Shown piece after piece: positions 7,807-16,358 of a stretch of 35,704 nt of DNA (positions within the stretch are counted from its first letter, which is position 1; the number at the start of each line of letters is the position of its first letter). The notes under the pieces are model-generated. The model made no database searches and was not told the origin of the DNA. It was given only the letters and a program-made list of their open reading frames with translations. The stretch comes from Brachyspira murdochii (GTDB taxonomy: Bacteria; Spirochaetota; JAAYUW01): NCBI GenBank assembly GCA_020722965.1, contig DYJT01000003.1:129430-165133 (forward strand), read 5' to 3'. A program made the position numbers and the translations under genes.

Positions 7807-9144
7807 TTAAATTATTGTCTTTCTAAAAAATTTATTTCCAGTAGGATTGTATTCAAAAACAACAGAGCCATTTTTGAAAACTTGAGTGATTCTACCATAT
7901 AATTTTCTTCCCATATAAGGGGAGTATTTGGCTTTAGAATAAAAAAATGACCTGTTGATTTCTACATAATCTTCTGGATTAAATATTGTTAAATCTCCTA
8001 TATAGTTTTTAGCAATTTTCCCTTTTTTTTCAATATTAAAAGCTTTTGCTGGATTAGATGCAAATAAACTTACAAGGTCGGTCAGGGCAACCAAATTATT
8101 TCTTACGAACTCGTTGTAAAGCAAAAGAAATGAGACCTCCAATCCTGTTATGCCAAAAGGAGCAAGGTTAATATCTATATGCTTTTCTTTTTCAAGATGA
8201 GGTGCATGATCTGTAACGATGATATCTATCTTGCCATCAATAAAATATTCACGCAATTTATTCTGATTTTCAACACTTCTTAGTGGTGGAGAGACTTTGA
8301 ATACAGGATCTTTTGTTTTGCAAAATTGCTCATTTAATAGAATATGGTGTGGTGTTACATCGAAGGTAATATTTAAACCCTCCTTTTTTGCATCAAGAAC
8401 AAGATCAATAGATTTTGCGGTACTTAAATGAGTTAAATGAAGTCTGGAATTAGCCAATCTGTTTAATTCAATATCCCTAAAAACTATAGATGTTTCAGCG
8501 ACATCTGGAATACCTTCAAGTTTAAGCATCTTCGATATTTGCCCATAATTTATCACACCAGAATCGAAAAAATCATTTGAAATTGAGTGTTCCATTATTA
8601 TACAGTTATATTTTTTGGCAAGATTTAATGCTTCAAAAAGTAATTTGGGATCTTTTACCTCGGATCCATCGTCTGTAAAAAACTTGAAACCAACCTTTAC
8701 ATTTCTTTCAAAATCAACCAGTTCTTTCCCTTCTCTATTTTTAGTGATAGAGCTTGCCGGTATGATATCTATATATGAAGATAAGATTTCTATCTCTTTA
8801 AATTGTTCTTCGTTTTGAATTGCAGGATTAGTATTAGGCATAGCAATGCATGTTGTATAACCACCATTTAATGCTGCGAATGATCCGGTTTGCAAGTCTT
8901 CTTTATCGGTCTGACCAGGATATCTAAAATGAGTATGCAAATCTATGAAACCGGGAAAAACAAACAAATTATGTAGATCAAATATCTTAACATCATCATA
9001 CTTTGAAAAATATTCTGATTTATTTAAATCAATAGAGCTACTAATTTCTTTTATAATACCATTTTCTATTAAAATATCTTTTTTCTCACCTGAAAACTCC
9101 TGACTTTTATCAAAAAGTACACCGTTAAGCAAAAGAGTTTTCAC
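7807..9144 (-). CDS. pyrC: Dihydroorotase, type I (PyrC)
   Basis: Zinc amidohydrolase that closes carbamoyl-aspartate to dihydroorotate. At 445 residues it is a type I (long) dihydroorotase. Metal-binding features are D-L-H-T-H-F-R-Y-P-G near residue 70, 'FFTDDGSEV' (aspartate bridging position, as in Bacillus-type enzymes rather than a carboxylated lysine), a histidine in 'MEHSIS', 'LTHLSTAKS', and 'TDHAPH' with the catalytic aspartate. The start is GTG, overlapping the stop of the upstream regulator by four bases (GTGA), with a GGGGG ribosome site inside that gene, so the two are probably translationally coupled. A plain hydantoinase is less likely given the linked pyrK-pyrD. Confidence 0.93.
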   Translation of the reverse strand: MKTLLLNGVLFDKSQEFSGEKKDILIENGIIKEISSSIDLNKSEYFSKYDDVKIFDLHNLFVFPGFIDLHTHFRYPGQTDKEDLQTGSFAALNGGYTTCIAMPNTNPAIQNEEQFKEIEILSSYIDIIPASSITKNREGKELVDFERNVKVGFKFFTDDGSEVKDPKLLFEALNLAKKYNCIIMEHSISNDFFDSGVINYGQISKMLKLEGIPDVAETSIVFRDIELNRLANSRLHLTHLSTAKSIDLVLDAKKEGLNITFDVTPHHILLNEQFCKTKDPVFKVSPPLRSVENQNKLREYFIDGKIDIIVTDHAPHLEKEKHIDINLAPFGITGLEVSFLLLYNEFVRNNLVALTDLVSLFASNPAKAFNIEKKGKIAKNYIGDLTIFNPEDYVEINRSFFYSKAKYSPYMGRKLYGRITQVFKNGSVVFEYNPTGNKFFRKTII

Positions 9145-9797
9145 AATTCCCCCATTTTTTGCATCACCTTTATTTTACTTTCAATGACTCTATAAAACTC
9201 ATTGATATTCTTTACAGTTATTTCACCATTGCCAAAGGTCAATCTATTCATTCTTTCAAAATCTTTGAGTATTTTTCTAGCTTGATCAACATCTATTCCT
9301 GCCCAATTTGCAATACTATCAAACGTTTCCTTAAAAGTTATAGGCTCAAAGTAATTTTTAGAAACATTGTTTCTACATTCAGCCAACATGCAGAAAGTAT
9401 CCATTATCCTTAGTTCTGGATCCTTTAGCAAAAGAATCTTAACTCTTCTTTTAGCCTCATAAATTCTCTTTGAAAATGATCTAATCAGCTTTTCAATCCA
9501 TGATGGATTCGCTGTTAATAAAAAAGTGAAATTTTCCTTATTGAATTCGAGAACTTTTAAATCTGTGAGGGCTTCAACAGTTGCAGATCTGGCTTTTTTT
9601 TCTATAATAGCCATTTCGCCAAAAATATCTCCTGAACCAAAAACATCTAGTATCTTTTCCTTTCCTTCAATCAATTTGGTGACTTTAACTTTCCCTTCCT
9701 GAATCAAATAAAATGTTTCACCAGGTTCATATTCTGCAAATACTATATCACCTTTAGTATAAGTTTTACCAAATTTTAAAAACAGATCGGTTGTCAT
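9141..9797 (-). CDS. CRP/FNR-family transcriptional regulator
   Basis: A 218-residue one-component regulator: an N-terminal cyclic-nucleotide-binding barrel (about 1-115), a long dimer helix (about 115-135) and a C-terminal winged-helix DNA-binding domain (about 150-205, 'FDSIANWAGIDVDQARKIL' looking like the helix-turn-helix). The phosphate-binding cassette is canonical: F-G60-E61-M-A and R70-S71-A72-T. Real cyclic-nucleotide binding is therefore plausible, and no FNR-type cysteine cluster is seen. It overlaps pyrC by four bases and follows the CNBD/TPR gene by 12, so it probably shares their transcript. Whether it controls its own operon is unknown. AGAGG precedes the ATG. Confidence 0.9.
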   Translation of the reverse strand: MTTDLFLKFGKTYTKGDIVFAEYEPGETFYLIQEGKVKVTKLIEGKEKILDVFGSGDIFGEMAIIEKKARSATVEALTDLKVLEFNKENFTFLLTANPSWIEKLIRSFSKRIYEAKRRVKILLLKDPELRIMDTFCMLAECRNNVSKNYFEPITFKETFDSIANWAGIDVDQARKILKDFERMNRLTFGNGEITVKNINEFYRVIESKIKVMQKMGEL

Positions 9798-9809
9798 AAA
9801 TCTACCTCT

Positions 9810-10820
9810 TTATTGTAAAGAACCAAGTAATCTTTTAGCTTTTGAAGTAATCTCATCTGCGGGTTGTAATGAAATTATTTTGGCCAATAATTTTTTACAT
9901 CCATCTATATCGGATTTTTGCTTATATAACTCAGCCAACTCGTACAAAGCCTCTTTAACTTGAGATGACGATGAAAAATCGGTCAAGAACTTTTTCAATA
10001 CTTTCTCTGCGGAATCAAGACTTTTTAATCTTTTTAATATCTTAGCCATTTCAAGCATAGATTTAGATTTGTATTCTGTCGAGGTCGCTGGATCATCGTA
10101 AATTTGCTTAAAAAGTTTTAATCCTTCATCTAATTTTTCTGCTATAACGGCATTAACCGCTTCAAAGTATTTTTTCTCATCAACTGATGATTCATCTTTC
10201 GATTGTTGATTCTCTTCAATCGGCTGCTGAGTTGATGTAAGACTTTCCTTTAATGTCTGCTCGGTTTCATCCAATGAAGATTGATTGTAAATTAGGGATT
10301 CAATCGCATTCATCTGAGTCATTGCTTCTTCTTTATGTGGATTTTCTGGAAATAATTCTAATAGCCTTTTGAAACAATATTGAGCCTTTTTGTATTGTTT
10401 AATTTTAAAGTAATACATCCCATAATTATATAATCCTACATCAGGCAGAGATTCTGTCTGCCCGGTTAATTGATTAACCTTTTTTACTGTATCGCGTAAT
10501 TCTTTTGATAAAGCCTTTAATATTTTAAGTAGTAATTGTTCATTTCTACCATTTACCGCTAAAAATTCATTTTCATTCATCACAACAGCAACAACATCAG
10601 TGGCTGCCATGGCAGTTTCTTCTCTTGGATACTTACCCATTGCACTTTTCAATCCAAAAAATTCTCCTGGTTTTACAACATAAGCTTCTTCTTCCAATTT
10701 ATCGGGGGGTAGATAGCTAATTACTACTTGACCTTCTTTTAATATATAAATACTTTGATCGGTATCACCAGTAAAATAAATTATTGAATTTTTATTAAAC
10801 TTTTTTAATTGAGGTGACAT
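9810..10820 (-). CDS. Cyclic-nucleotide-binding-domain protein with TPR repeats
   Basis: 336 residues in three parts: an N-terminal CNBD-like barrel (about 1-115), one TPR-like helical hairpin (about 128-175, 'YGMYYFKIKQYKKAQYCFKR'), a polar linker rich in Glu, Gln and Ser (about 180-215), and a second TPR-like block to the C-terminus. There is no DNA-binding domain, signal peptide or membrane helix, so it is probably a cytoplasmic adaptor. Its phosphate-binding cassette is degenerate: at the place of F-G-E-M-A...R-S-A in the next gene it reads F-G-L-K-S...R-E-E-T, lacking the ribose-binding Glu. It may not bind a nucleotide. First gene of the unit, with its own promoter. Function unknown. 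Confidence 0.85.
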   Translation of the reverse strand: MSPQLKKFNKNSIIYFTGDTDQSIYILKEGQVVISYLPPDKLEEEAYVVKPGEFFGLKSAMGKYPREETAMAATDVVAVVMNENEFLAVNGRNEQLLLKILKALSKELRDTVKKVNQLTGQTESLPDVGLYNYGMYYFKIKQYKKAQYCFKRLLELFPENPHKEEAMTQMNAIESLIYNQSSLDETEQTLKESLTSTQQPIEENQQSKDESSVDEKKYFEAVNAVIAEKLDEGLKLFKQIYDDPATSTEYKSKSMLEMAKILKRLKSLDSAEKVLKKFLTDFSSSSQVKEALYELAELYKQKSDIDGCKKLLAKIISLQPADEITSKAKRLLGSLQ

Positions 10821-10839
10821 TTAATTCCCCTTTAAATAT

Positions 10840-10867
10840 ATCATAGTCAAAAAAATAAAAAAATCAA
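10840..10867 (-). promoter_or_regulatory. Promoter of the CNBD/TPR-crp-pyrCKD-pfk unit
   Basis: On the minus strand TTGATT at 10862-10867 and TATGAT at 10840-10845 are 16 bases apart. The -35 box overlaps the edge of the preceding terminator. The start would be near 10833, only about 13 bases before the ATG, with an AGGGGA ribosome site between. Confidence 0.5.
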
Positions 10868-10900
10868 AAAAAACGGGGAAGATTAATTTCCCCGTTTTTA
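10866..10900 (-). terminator. Rho-independent terminator after the SurA-like gene
   Basis: An AAAACGGGGAA stem pairs with TTCCCCGTTTT around a 6-base loop. The minus strand ends in a run of T (plus-strand A run at 10866-10873). It lies 28 bases after the stop of the SurA-like gene. The flanking A and T runs make it able to work in both directions. Confidence 0.88.
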
Positions 10901-10927
10901 ATAAATTTAAAAATAATTTTTTAATTT

Positions 10928-12001
10928 TTAGTCTTGTAAGAAATCAAGATTATAGTTTTTCTTGATCAAATATTCATCTCTATACTGCTGAACAAGGTTA
11001 TTTACCATTGTCTGGTATAATTGCATATTTAACATCTGCGCTATATACTGATATGCCTGTTCTGGTGACATATTAGCAAATTTCGATTTATATGTCTCAT
11101 AATATTGTTTAACCTGCTCAGGAGAAACAGGTTTAAATTGACCTTTTAATTTTTGCTGAACATAAAGTTCCATAACCTGTCTTTGATAAAGATAATCTAT
11201 CTGATTGGAAAATTTTTTCTCAAAGTCTGTTTTTTTTATCTCAAAGTTATACAAAAGATAGTTATTTATATAATTATTAGTAAAATCTTGTAGAAATAGA
11301 ACTGGTTGCTGATCGATTATTGCTCCCTGACCACTATCTTTTAAAGTTTGCTTATAATCTTCAAACAAACCATTAAAATCATCATAGGAAATTATAGTAT
11401 CGCCAATTTTTAAAACCCATGTTGTTTTTTGACCCTTTTCAAAATAATCGGGATTTCTTTGAATCGTTATATTTTCCTTTATTTTCTCAATTCTCTTTTT
11501 TAATTCACTTTGAAGTTTTTGCTGTTTTAAATATTCTTTTATCTGATTTGCTGCTGTTTCAAGCTTAACACCTTTAAATCTTTCTTTGTTTTTATCGTAA
11601 AAAGAAGCTATCTCATCATCTGTAGGGTCTTTAACACTTTCATAGATGATTTTCATTATGTAAAGATTAATTATTACCTGTTGTTTTGTAAAACTTAACA
11701 ATCTTGTGTTTTGTGAATCAAATTTATCTCTTTTAATTCTTTCCCAGAGTATTATTTCATTAATATAAATCTCGAGATAATCTTTCATCATCTTTTTGTC
11801 TTTTTTCAGTTTATCCCATTGATCTCTAGGTGCTGTAAGTTCGATAAATATATAAAATTTGGTTAAAAAATCATCTATAGTATATTTTTTACCATTAATC
11901 TCAACTACCCAGCTATTGTTATCCTGAGCCAGAAGATTCACAGAAAAAAAGAATAAAACTAAAACGATAAAAGCTAATATCAAAATCTTGTTTTTAAACA
12001 T
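10928..12001 (-). CDS. Secreted SurA-N-like chaperone domain protein, tandem halves, no PPIase domain
   Basis: An N-terminal signal peptide (positive 'MFKNK', then a hydrophobic stretch to 'LLAQ') sends it across the inner membrane. The rest resembles the N-terminal chaperone domain of SurA/PrsA proteins, present twice: 'SWVVEINGKKYTIDDF' (near residue 31) and 'TWVLKIGDTIISYDDF' (near 195), each followed by a helix rich in Y-I-N, then 'DDEIASFYDKNKERF' or 'PEQVKQYYETYKSKF'. No parvulin PPIase motif is visible. It probably acts as a periplasmic holding chaperone for secreted or outer-membrane proteins. I prefer the second of two adjacent ATGs because AAGGAAGG then sits five bases before it; the first ATG is at 12004. 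It has its own promoter and terminator. Confidence 0.75.
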   Translation of the reverse strand: MFKNKILILAFIVLVLFFFSVNLLAQDNNSWVVEINGKKYTIDDFLTKFYIFIELTAPRDQWDKLKKDKKMMKDYLEIYINEIILWERIKRDKFDSQNTRLLSFTKQQVIINLYIMKIIYESVKDPTDDEIASFYDKNKERFKGVKLETAANQIKEYLKQQKLQSELKKRIEKIKENITIQRNPDYFEKGQKTTWVLKIGDTIISYDDFNGLFEDYKQTLKDSGQGAIIDQQPVLFLQDFTNNYINNYLLYNFEIKKTDFEKKFSNQIDYLYQRQVMELYVQQKLKGQFKPVSPEQVKQYYETYKSKFANMSPEQAYQYIAQMLNMQLYQTMVNNLVQQYRDEYLIKKNYNLDFLQD

Positions 12002-12036
12002 CATAACCTTCCTTAAATTGGCAATAAACTAACTCT

Positions 12037-12065
12037 ATTTAACATACAAAAATACGCTTTGTCAA
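12037..12065 (-). promoter_or_regulatory. Promoter of the SurA-like gene
   Basis: On the minus strand a perfect TTGACA (12060-12065) is followed after 17 bases by TTAAAT (12037-12042). The start would be near 12030, giving a leader of about 26-30 bases with AAGGAAGG as ribosome site. Confidence 0.6.
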
Positions 12066-12098
12066 TACATAAAAGGTTAAATATTGTTAAAAACTGTC

Positions 12099-12656
12099 TT
12101 AATCTTCGCTAAATATGTAAGCTGAAAACCTATAAATAATGGTACCTGGAAGATTATAGGCATTTGTAGACAATCCTGCTTTGAGACATAGATGTTCAAG
12201 ATATGTTTTTAAATCCCAATTATATTCAATAGGTACTTGAGGTAAAAGTAAACCCGAATTATTTTGTCTTGTAATCATCAAGCCATCTCTTCCGATCTTA
12301 ATCTCATCGATTGAGTTAATTTTTTGCATCGGAGAAAGAATGGATATTTCAATATGGATTTTATCAAATTCATCTTTATGCAAATGGGCAAATCTGTAAT
12401 CATGAAAAGCAGCTTCTTTTGCCATTTTTTTTATACTGTTTACTAATGGTTCATACCCACGAATATAACCTATACAACCTCTTAAATCTCCCTGTTTTGT
12501 CAGTGTTACAAAGACACCATATAAATCATTACCATGGGGAGGGAAATAGTTTGATTCTATTTTTAAATTATATGGAACATCGAGTTCATCTGCAATAGCC
12601 TTTCTAGCAATTTGAAGATAATATTCTTTTTCTTTATCATCAAGATTCAACTCCAT
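12099..12656 (-). CDS. AMMECR1-domain protein
   Basis: 185 residues forming a single AMMECR1 domain. The family signature is 'LRGCIGYIRGYEPL' near residues 60-73, followed by 'AKEAAFHDYRF' and 'HIEISILSPMQKI'; near the C-terminus 'LLLPQVPIEYNWDLKTYL' matches the conserved end of the domain. The biochemical role is not established. In many bacteria the domain occurs beside Memo and radical-SAM genes (AmmeMemoRadiSam), but here neither partner is adjacent. It is cytoplasmic, with no signal peptide. GGGGAGG precedes the ATG and a near-consensus promoter lies in the 57-base gap after clpB, so it can be expressed separately from clpB. Confidence 0.9.
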   Translation of the reverse strand: MELNLDDKEKEYYLQIARKAIADELDVPYNLKIESNYFPPHGNDLYGVFVTLTKQGDLRGCIGYIRGYEPLVNSIKKMAKEAAFHDYRFAHLHKDEFDKIHIEISILSPMQKINSIDEIKIGRDGLMITRQNNSGLLLPQVPIEYNWDLKTYLEHLCLKAGLSTNAYNLPGTIIYRFSAYIFSED

Positions 12657-12678
12657 TTAAATCCTCCCCTTTTTGCAA

Positions 12679-12706
12679 ATTATAATCGATAAAATTAAAA
12701 TTTCAA
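12679..12706 (-). promoter_or_regulatory. Promoter of the AMMECR1-domain gene
   Basis: On the minus strand TTGAAA (12701-12706) and a perfect TATAAT (12679-12684) are 16 bases apart in the gap between clpB and the AMMECR1 gene. The start near 12672 leaves a leader of about 16 bases that still contains the GGAGG site. Confidence 0.65.
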
Positions 12707-12713
12707 AATATTA

Positions 12714-15317
12714 TTATTTAACTGGTTGTAAATTCTTTTTTTTATTAAAAACAAATCTTTCCATGTTATCTGCTGATTTTTCAATATCAATTTCTATAAT
12801 ATCATTTTCATGAAATTTACCTGCCAACAATTCAATAGATAGTGGATCTTCTATGTTTTTTTGAATATATCTTTTTAATGGTCTTGCCCCAAATTCTTTC
12901 AAAAATCCTTCCTGAACTATTTTGTTTACCACTTTTTCGGTCCACTGAATTGTGAACTTCTGCTTTTCGAGTCTTGAAGCTAGAAAATGCAATTGTATTT
13001 TTGTTATTTCTTTTGCTATTTGTGGATTTAACTTTTTAAATATTACTATCTCATCTACTCTATTTAAAAACTCGGGTTTAAAGTAGTTGAAAAGAAGAGG
13101 TTTTACGGTTTTTTCAATATTTTCATCGCTATCAGATTCAAGGATAAATTCCGAACCAATATTTGAGGTCATTATAATAATAGTGTTTTTAAAGTTTACC
13201 ACTCTACCATGATTATCTGTAAGTCTTCCATCATCCAGAATTTGAAGTAAAAGATTGAAGACATCAGGATGAGCTTTTTCAACCTCATCAAGTAAAATAA
13301 CCGAATATGGTTGTCTTCTAATTATTTCTGTTAAAGCACCTGCCTCTTCGTAGCCAACATAACCAGGAGGGGCTCCAATCAACTTGGATACAGAATGCTT
13401 TTCCATAAATTCACTCATATCCAGTCTTACCATCGCTTTTTCGGTATCAAAAAGATATTTTGCTAGGGCTTTTGCTGTTTCTGTTTTTCCAACTCCTGTT
13501 GGTCCAAGAAAAATAAAGGAACCGATTGGTTTGTTTTCATCGGCAAGCCCAGCTTTGCTTCTTCTAATCGAATTTGCAATTGCAGAAAGTGCATGATCCT
13601 GACCGACAACCCTTGTCCGTAGTTCATTTTCAATATTTAATAGTTTCTCTTTCTCGGATTCTAATAATTTAGAGATTGGAATATTTGTCCAGGAAGATAC
13701 TATTAGTGCAATATCATCTTCATCTACTATCTTTTTAAGCAGGCTTTTTGCATTTTCTGCTTCATCTTCCATTTCATCTAGTTTTGTTTGTAGTGATGGA
13801 ATTTCTCCATATAGAATTTTTGCCGCTTTTTCAAAATTTCCTTTTCTCTGTTCATTTTCTGCTTCTATCTTAAACTGATCTATTCTTAACTTAATCTCGT
13901 TTATATTTTTCATTATTTCCATATCTTTTTTCCAGGAAGCATTTAGGGTTTCAATCTCACCTCTTAATTTTTCAAGGATAGATTCTAGTTTTTTAAGTCT
14001 ACTTTTCGATTCTTCATCTTCTTCATTAATCAAAGCTCTTTTTTCTATTTCTAATCTTATAAGCTCTCTATTTTTCTTATCTATTGCTTCTGGAACAGAT
14101 TCCAGCTGAACTCTAATTCTACTACATGCTTCATCTATAAGATCTATTGCTTTATCTGGTAAAAAGCGATCTGTGATGTATCTATCAGATAGATAAGCTG
14201 CTTCAACAATGGCTTTATCTGTAATTTTTACTCCATGAAATAGCTCGTATCTTTCTTTAATTCCACGTAAAATTGCTATGGTGTCCTCTAAAGAAGGTTC
14301 TTTAATTATTTGTGGTTGAAACCTTCTTTCCAAGGCTGCATCCGACTCTATATATTTCTGGTATTCGTCTAATGTTGTTGCGCCAATACAATGCAACATC
14401 CCTCTAGCTAATGCTGGTTTTAACATATTTGCGGCATCGAATGATCCTTCTGTTTTACCCGCACCAACAATAAGATGTAATTCATCTATGAAAAGAATGT
14501 ATTTATTTTCATTTATTTCTAATTCTTTCAAGATTGCCTTTAACCTTTCCTCAAATTCTCCCCTGAACTTAGTTCCAGCTATAAGTGCAGACATATCTAA
14601 AGATAAGATTTCTTTATTTAATAATGAAGATGGAACGTCTGCCTTTACTATTCTCTGTGCAACACCTTCTACAATTGCCGTTTTACCAACTCCAGGTTCC
14701 CCTATTAGTACGGGGTTGTTTTTAGTTCTTCGGGAAAGTATTTGAATTATCCTTCTAATCTCTTCATCCCTACCAATTACTGGATCAAGTTTGTGAAGTC
14801 TTGCAAGTTTAGTTAAATTTATTGTATATTGATCGAGAACTTTCAGGTTTTTATCAGATGTAGCAGATGAAATTTTTTGTCCTTTTCTTGCCTCTTCATA
14901 AAATTTTTGGAAGGAATTTAAATCAATCCTTGCCTGATTAAGCAAAGGAGTAAGTTCTGATTCATTTGTCAAAATCGAATATAAAAAGTGCTCATTGCTG
15001 ACAAATTTGTCCCCTATTTTTTCAGCATCTTTTTCGGCATCTGCGAATATCTTATTGACTACATATGAGAGTTGAGGTTTACTTTCGCCATATACCTTTG
15101 GTAAAAGATTCAGTTTTTTTTCGACCTCTCTTTCTAAAAAGGATGGATCTACTGGAATAGATGAAAGATACTGTAAAAACAATGGATCTTTAGCCTTTAA
15201 TATACCATAAAAAAGATGAGATGCTGTTAATTCAGGATTACCACGAGAAATAGTTTCATTATAAGCATTATTTAATGAATCTGCTGCAAGCTCTGTCATT
15301 TTTTCAAAACTAATCAT
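12714..15317 (-). CDS. clpB: ATP-dependent disaggregase chaperone ClpB
   Basis: Hexameric AAA+ unfoldase that, with DnaK, pulls proteins out of aggregates after heat or other stress. The 867 residues follow the ClpB layout: N domain (about 1-145), first AAA+ domain with Walker A G206-EPGVGK-T213 and Walker B 'ILFIDELH', the long coiled-coil middle domain (about 400-525) that separates ClpB from ClpA and ClpC, then the second AAA+ domain with '[14 protein letters not shown]', '[15 protein letters not shown]' and the sensor region '[10 protein letters not shown]'. No ClpP-binding loop (IGF/L) is apparent. GGGAGGA precedes the ATG. No CIRCE-type operator is visible upstream, so heat-shock control is not shown by the sequence. 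Confidence 0.97.
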   Translation of the reverse strand: MISFEKMTELAADSLNNAYNETISRGNPELTASHLFYGILKAKDPLFLQYLSSIPVDPSFLEREVEKKLNLLPKVYGESKPQLSYVVNKIFADAEKDAEKIGDKFVSNEHFLYSILTNESELTPLLNQARIDLNSFQKFYEEARKGQKISSATSDKNLKVLDQYTINLTKLARLHKLDPVIGRDEEIRRIIQILSRRTKNNPVLIGEPGVGKTAIVEGVAQRIVKADVPSSLLNKEILSLDMSALIAGTKFRGEFEERLKAILKELEINENKYILFIDELHLIVGAGKTEGSFDAANMLKPALARGMLHCIGATTLDEYQKYIESDAALERRFQPQIIKEPSLEDTIAILRGIKERYELFHGVKITDKAIVEAAYLSDRYITDRFLPDKAIDLIDEACSRIRVQLESVPEAIDKKNRELIRLEIEKRALINEEDEESKSRLKKLESILEKLRGEIETLNASWKKDMEIMKNINEIKLRIDQFKIEAENEQRKGNFEKAAKILYGEIPSLQTKLDEMEDEAENAKSLLKKIVDEDDIALIVSSWTNIPISKLLESEKEKLLNIENELRTRVVGQDHALSAIANSIRRSKAGLADENKPIGSFIFLGPTGVGKTETAKALAKYLFDTEKAMVRLDMSEFMEKHSVSKLIGAPPGYVGYEEAGALTEIIRRQPYSVILLDEVEKAHPDVFNLLLQILDDGRLTDNHGRVVNFKNTIIIMTSNIGSEFILESDSDENIEKTVKPLLFNYFKPEFLNRVDEIVIFKKLNPQIAKEITKIQLHFLASRLEKQKFTIQWTEKVVNKIVQEGFLKEFGARPLKRYIQKNIEDPLSIELLAGKFHENDIIEIDIEKSADNMERFVFNKKKNLQPVK

Positions 15318-16358
15318 TAAATCCTCCCATAATATAATAATATAATCTTGCTGGATAATTACAATCCTTTTTATGCTCAGATAAGATAAAAAGGGTAAAA
15401 ATTAATATTTAACTATTTATAAGATTAAAGCCTACTAATACTTTAAAAATAGCTAAATGTAGAAACAAATTAAATACAAAAACAAATTAAATATACAAAT
15501 AGCTAACCAGATAGGAATATTTAAACAATTTCATTATTAAAAGTATTTATATTAATTTACTTCCAAAATGCAATATGCATTTATTATTTTGCAATTATTG
15601 TGCCATTGTCAATATTTTGAAATAATTTCGATCTTTCCTGGCTTTCTTATTTATAAAAAGGATAAAATTTGAAGTATTTACTACTATATCTATTTTTTGT
15701 CTATCAAAGTATATTTTATTTACATATGTATATTTTTGATACTATATAGCTTATTTAACTTATTTAAAATTATTGGCTTATTTGGTTATTTAACTAATTT
15801 ACTTGTTTAAATTATATAAATTTTTTATTTGACTGCTTAACTGGTTATTTTGTAATTTACTATATAATGCTTCCTATTAACTTACTAAAATATAGAAAAA
15901 TTCATCAAAATATTATGAGTTGTTTTAGCTCTTCAATATCTATCATAAGTATACCTTCTCGGGATCTTTGTCCCAAATAAAAAATTCAACCTATTACCTA
16001 AACTAATTTTAAATATTTTAATTTAATTTTATTATAACTGGATTTTCTTTCACCTACTTGATTTCTACTATATCATCTCCTTAATTAAAATTGATAATAT
16101 AAATAATTTCCTTTTTCTTATATTTTTTATATATAAACTCATTACTTTGTCAAGTCAACCTCAAATCCAGAAATAGAAATTTCGACCCAGACTCTTTCTC
16201 AACCATTTTTTATTTGGAATTAAATTCTATATTTGTTCTTTTTCAGTTTATTGAGATGTTCTTTGATTCACTATTTCTAACCAAACTTGATAACGCTTCT
16301 TTTTTTTCTTTTTTATTTATTGTAAATCAATATTTTTATGCTAATCATTAATAGATAA
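15318..16358. other. 1-kb gene-free AT-rich region with short degenerate repeats
   Basis: No open frame of 60 codons or more and no recognisable RNA gene. It contains a 14-base direct repeat (AAACAAATTAAATA at 15463-15476 and 15480-15493, 17 bases apart), a 9-base repeat (AATAGCTAA at 15448-15456 and 15498-15506) and a T-rich run of 'cTTATTTAACt'-like units between about 15750 and 15850. It lies between the divergent clpB and the first plus-strand glycan gene, so it must hold promoters for both, but only a weak clpB candidate is visible. No terminal inverted repeats or transposase remnant were seen. Confidence 0.6.
15337..15364 (-). promoter_or_regulatory. Possible clpB promoter
   Basis: On the minus strand TTGTAA (15359-15364) and TATTAT (15337-15342) are 16 bases apart just upstream of clpB. 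The start would lie about 13 bases before the ATG, right at the GGGAGGA site. The match is moderate and the region is AT-rich, so chance is possible; a second upstream promoter is not excluded. Confidence 0.3.

Noticed and set aside
15318-15420. CIRCE or similar heat-shock operator before clpB
   Set aside because: I looked for the TTAGCACTC-N9-GAGTGCTAA pattern and found no match in the upstream region.
15568-15672. 34-codon plus-strand frame in the gene-free region
   Set aside because: Hydrophobic but has no ribosome site and no recognisable pattern; expected by chance in AT-rich DNA.
15961-15974. Small GGGA/TCCC hairpin
   Set aside because: Only four pairs and no T-run; too weak for a terminator or structured RNA.
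15867-15980. 37-codon plus-strand frame in the gene-free region
   Set aside because: No ribosome site or recognisable family; not supported as a gene.
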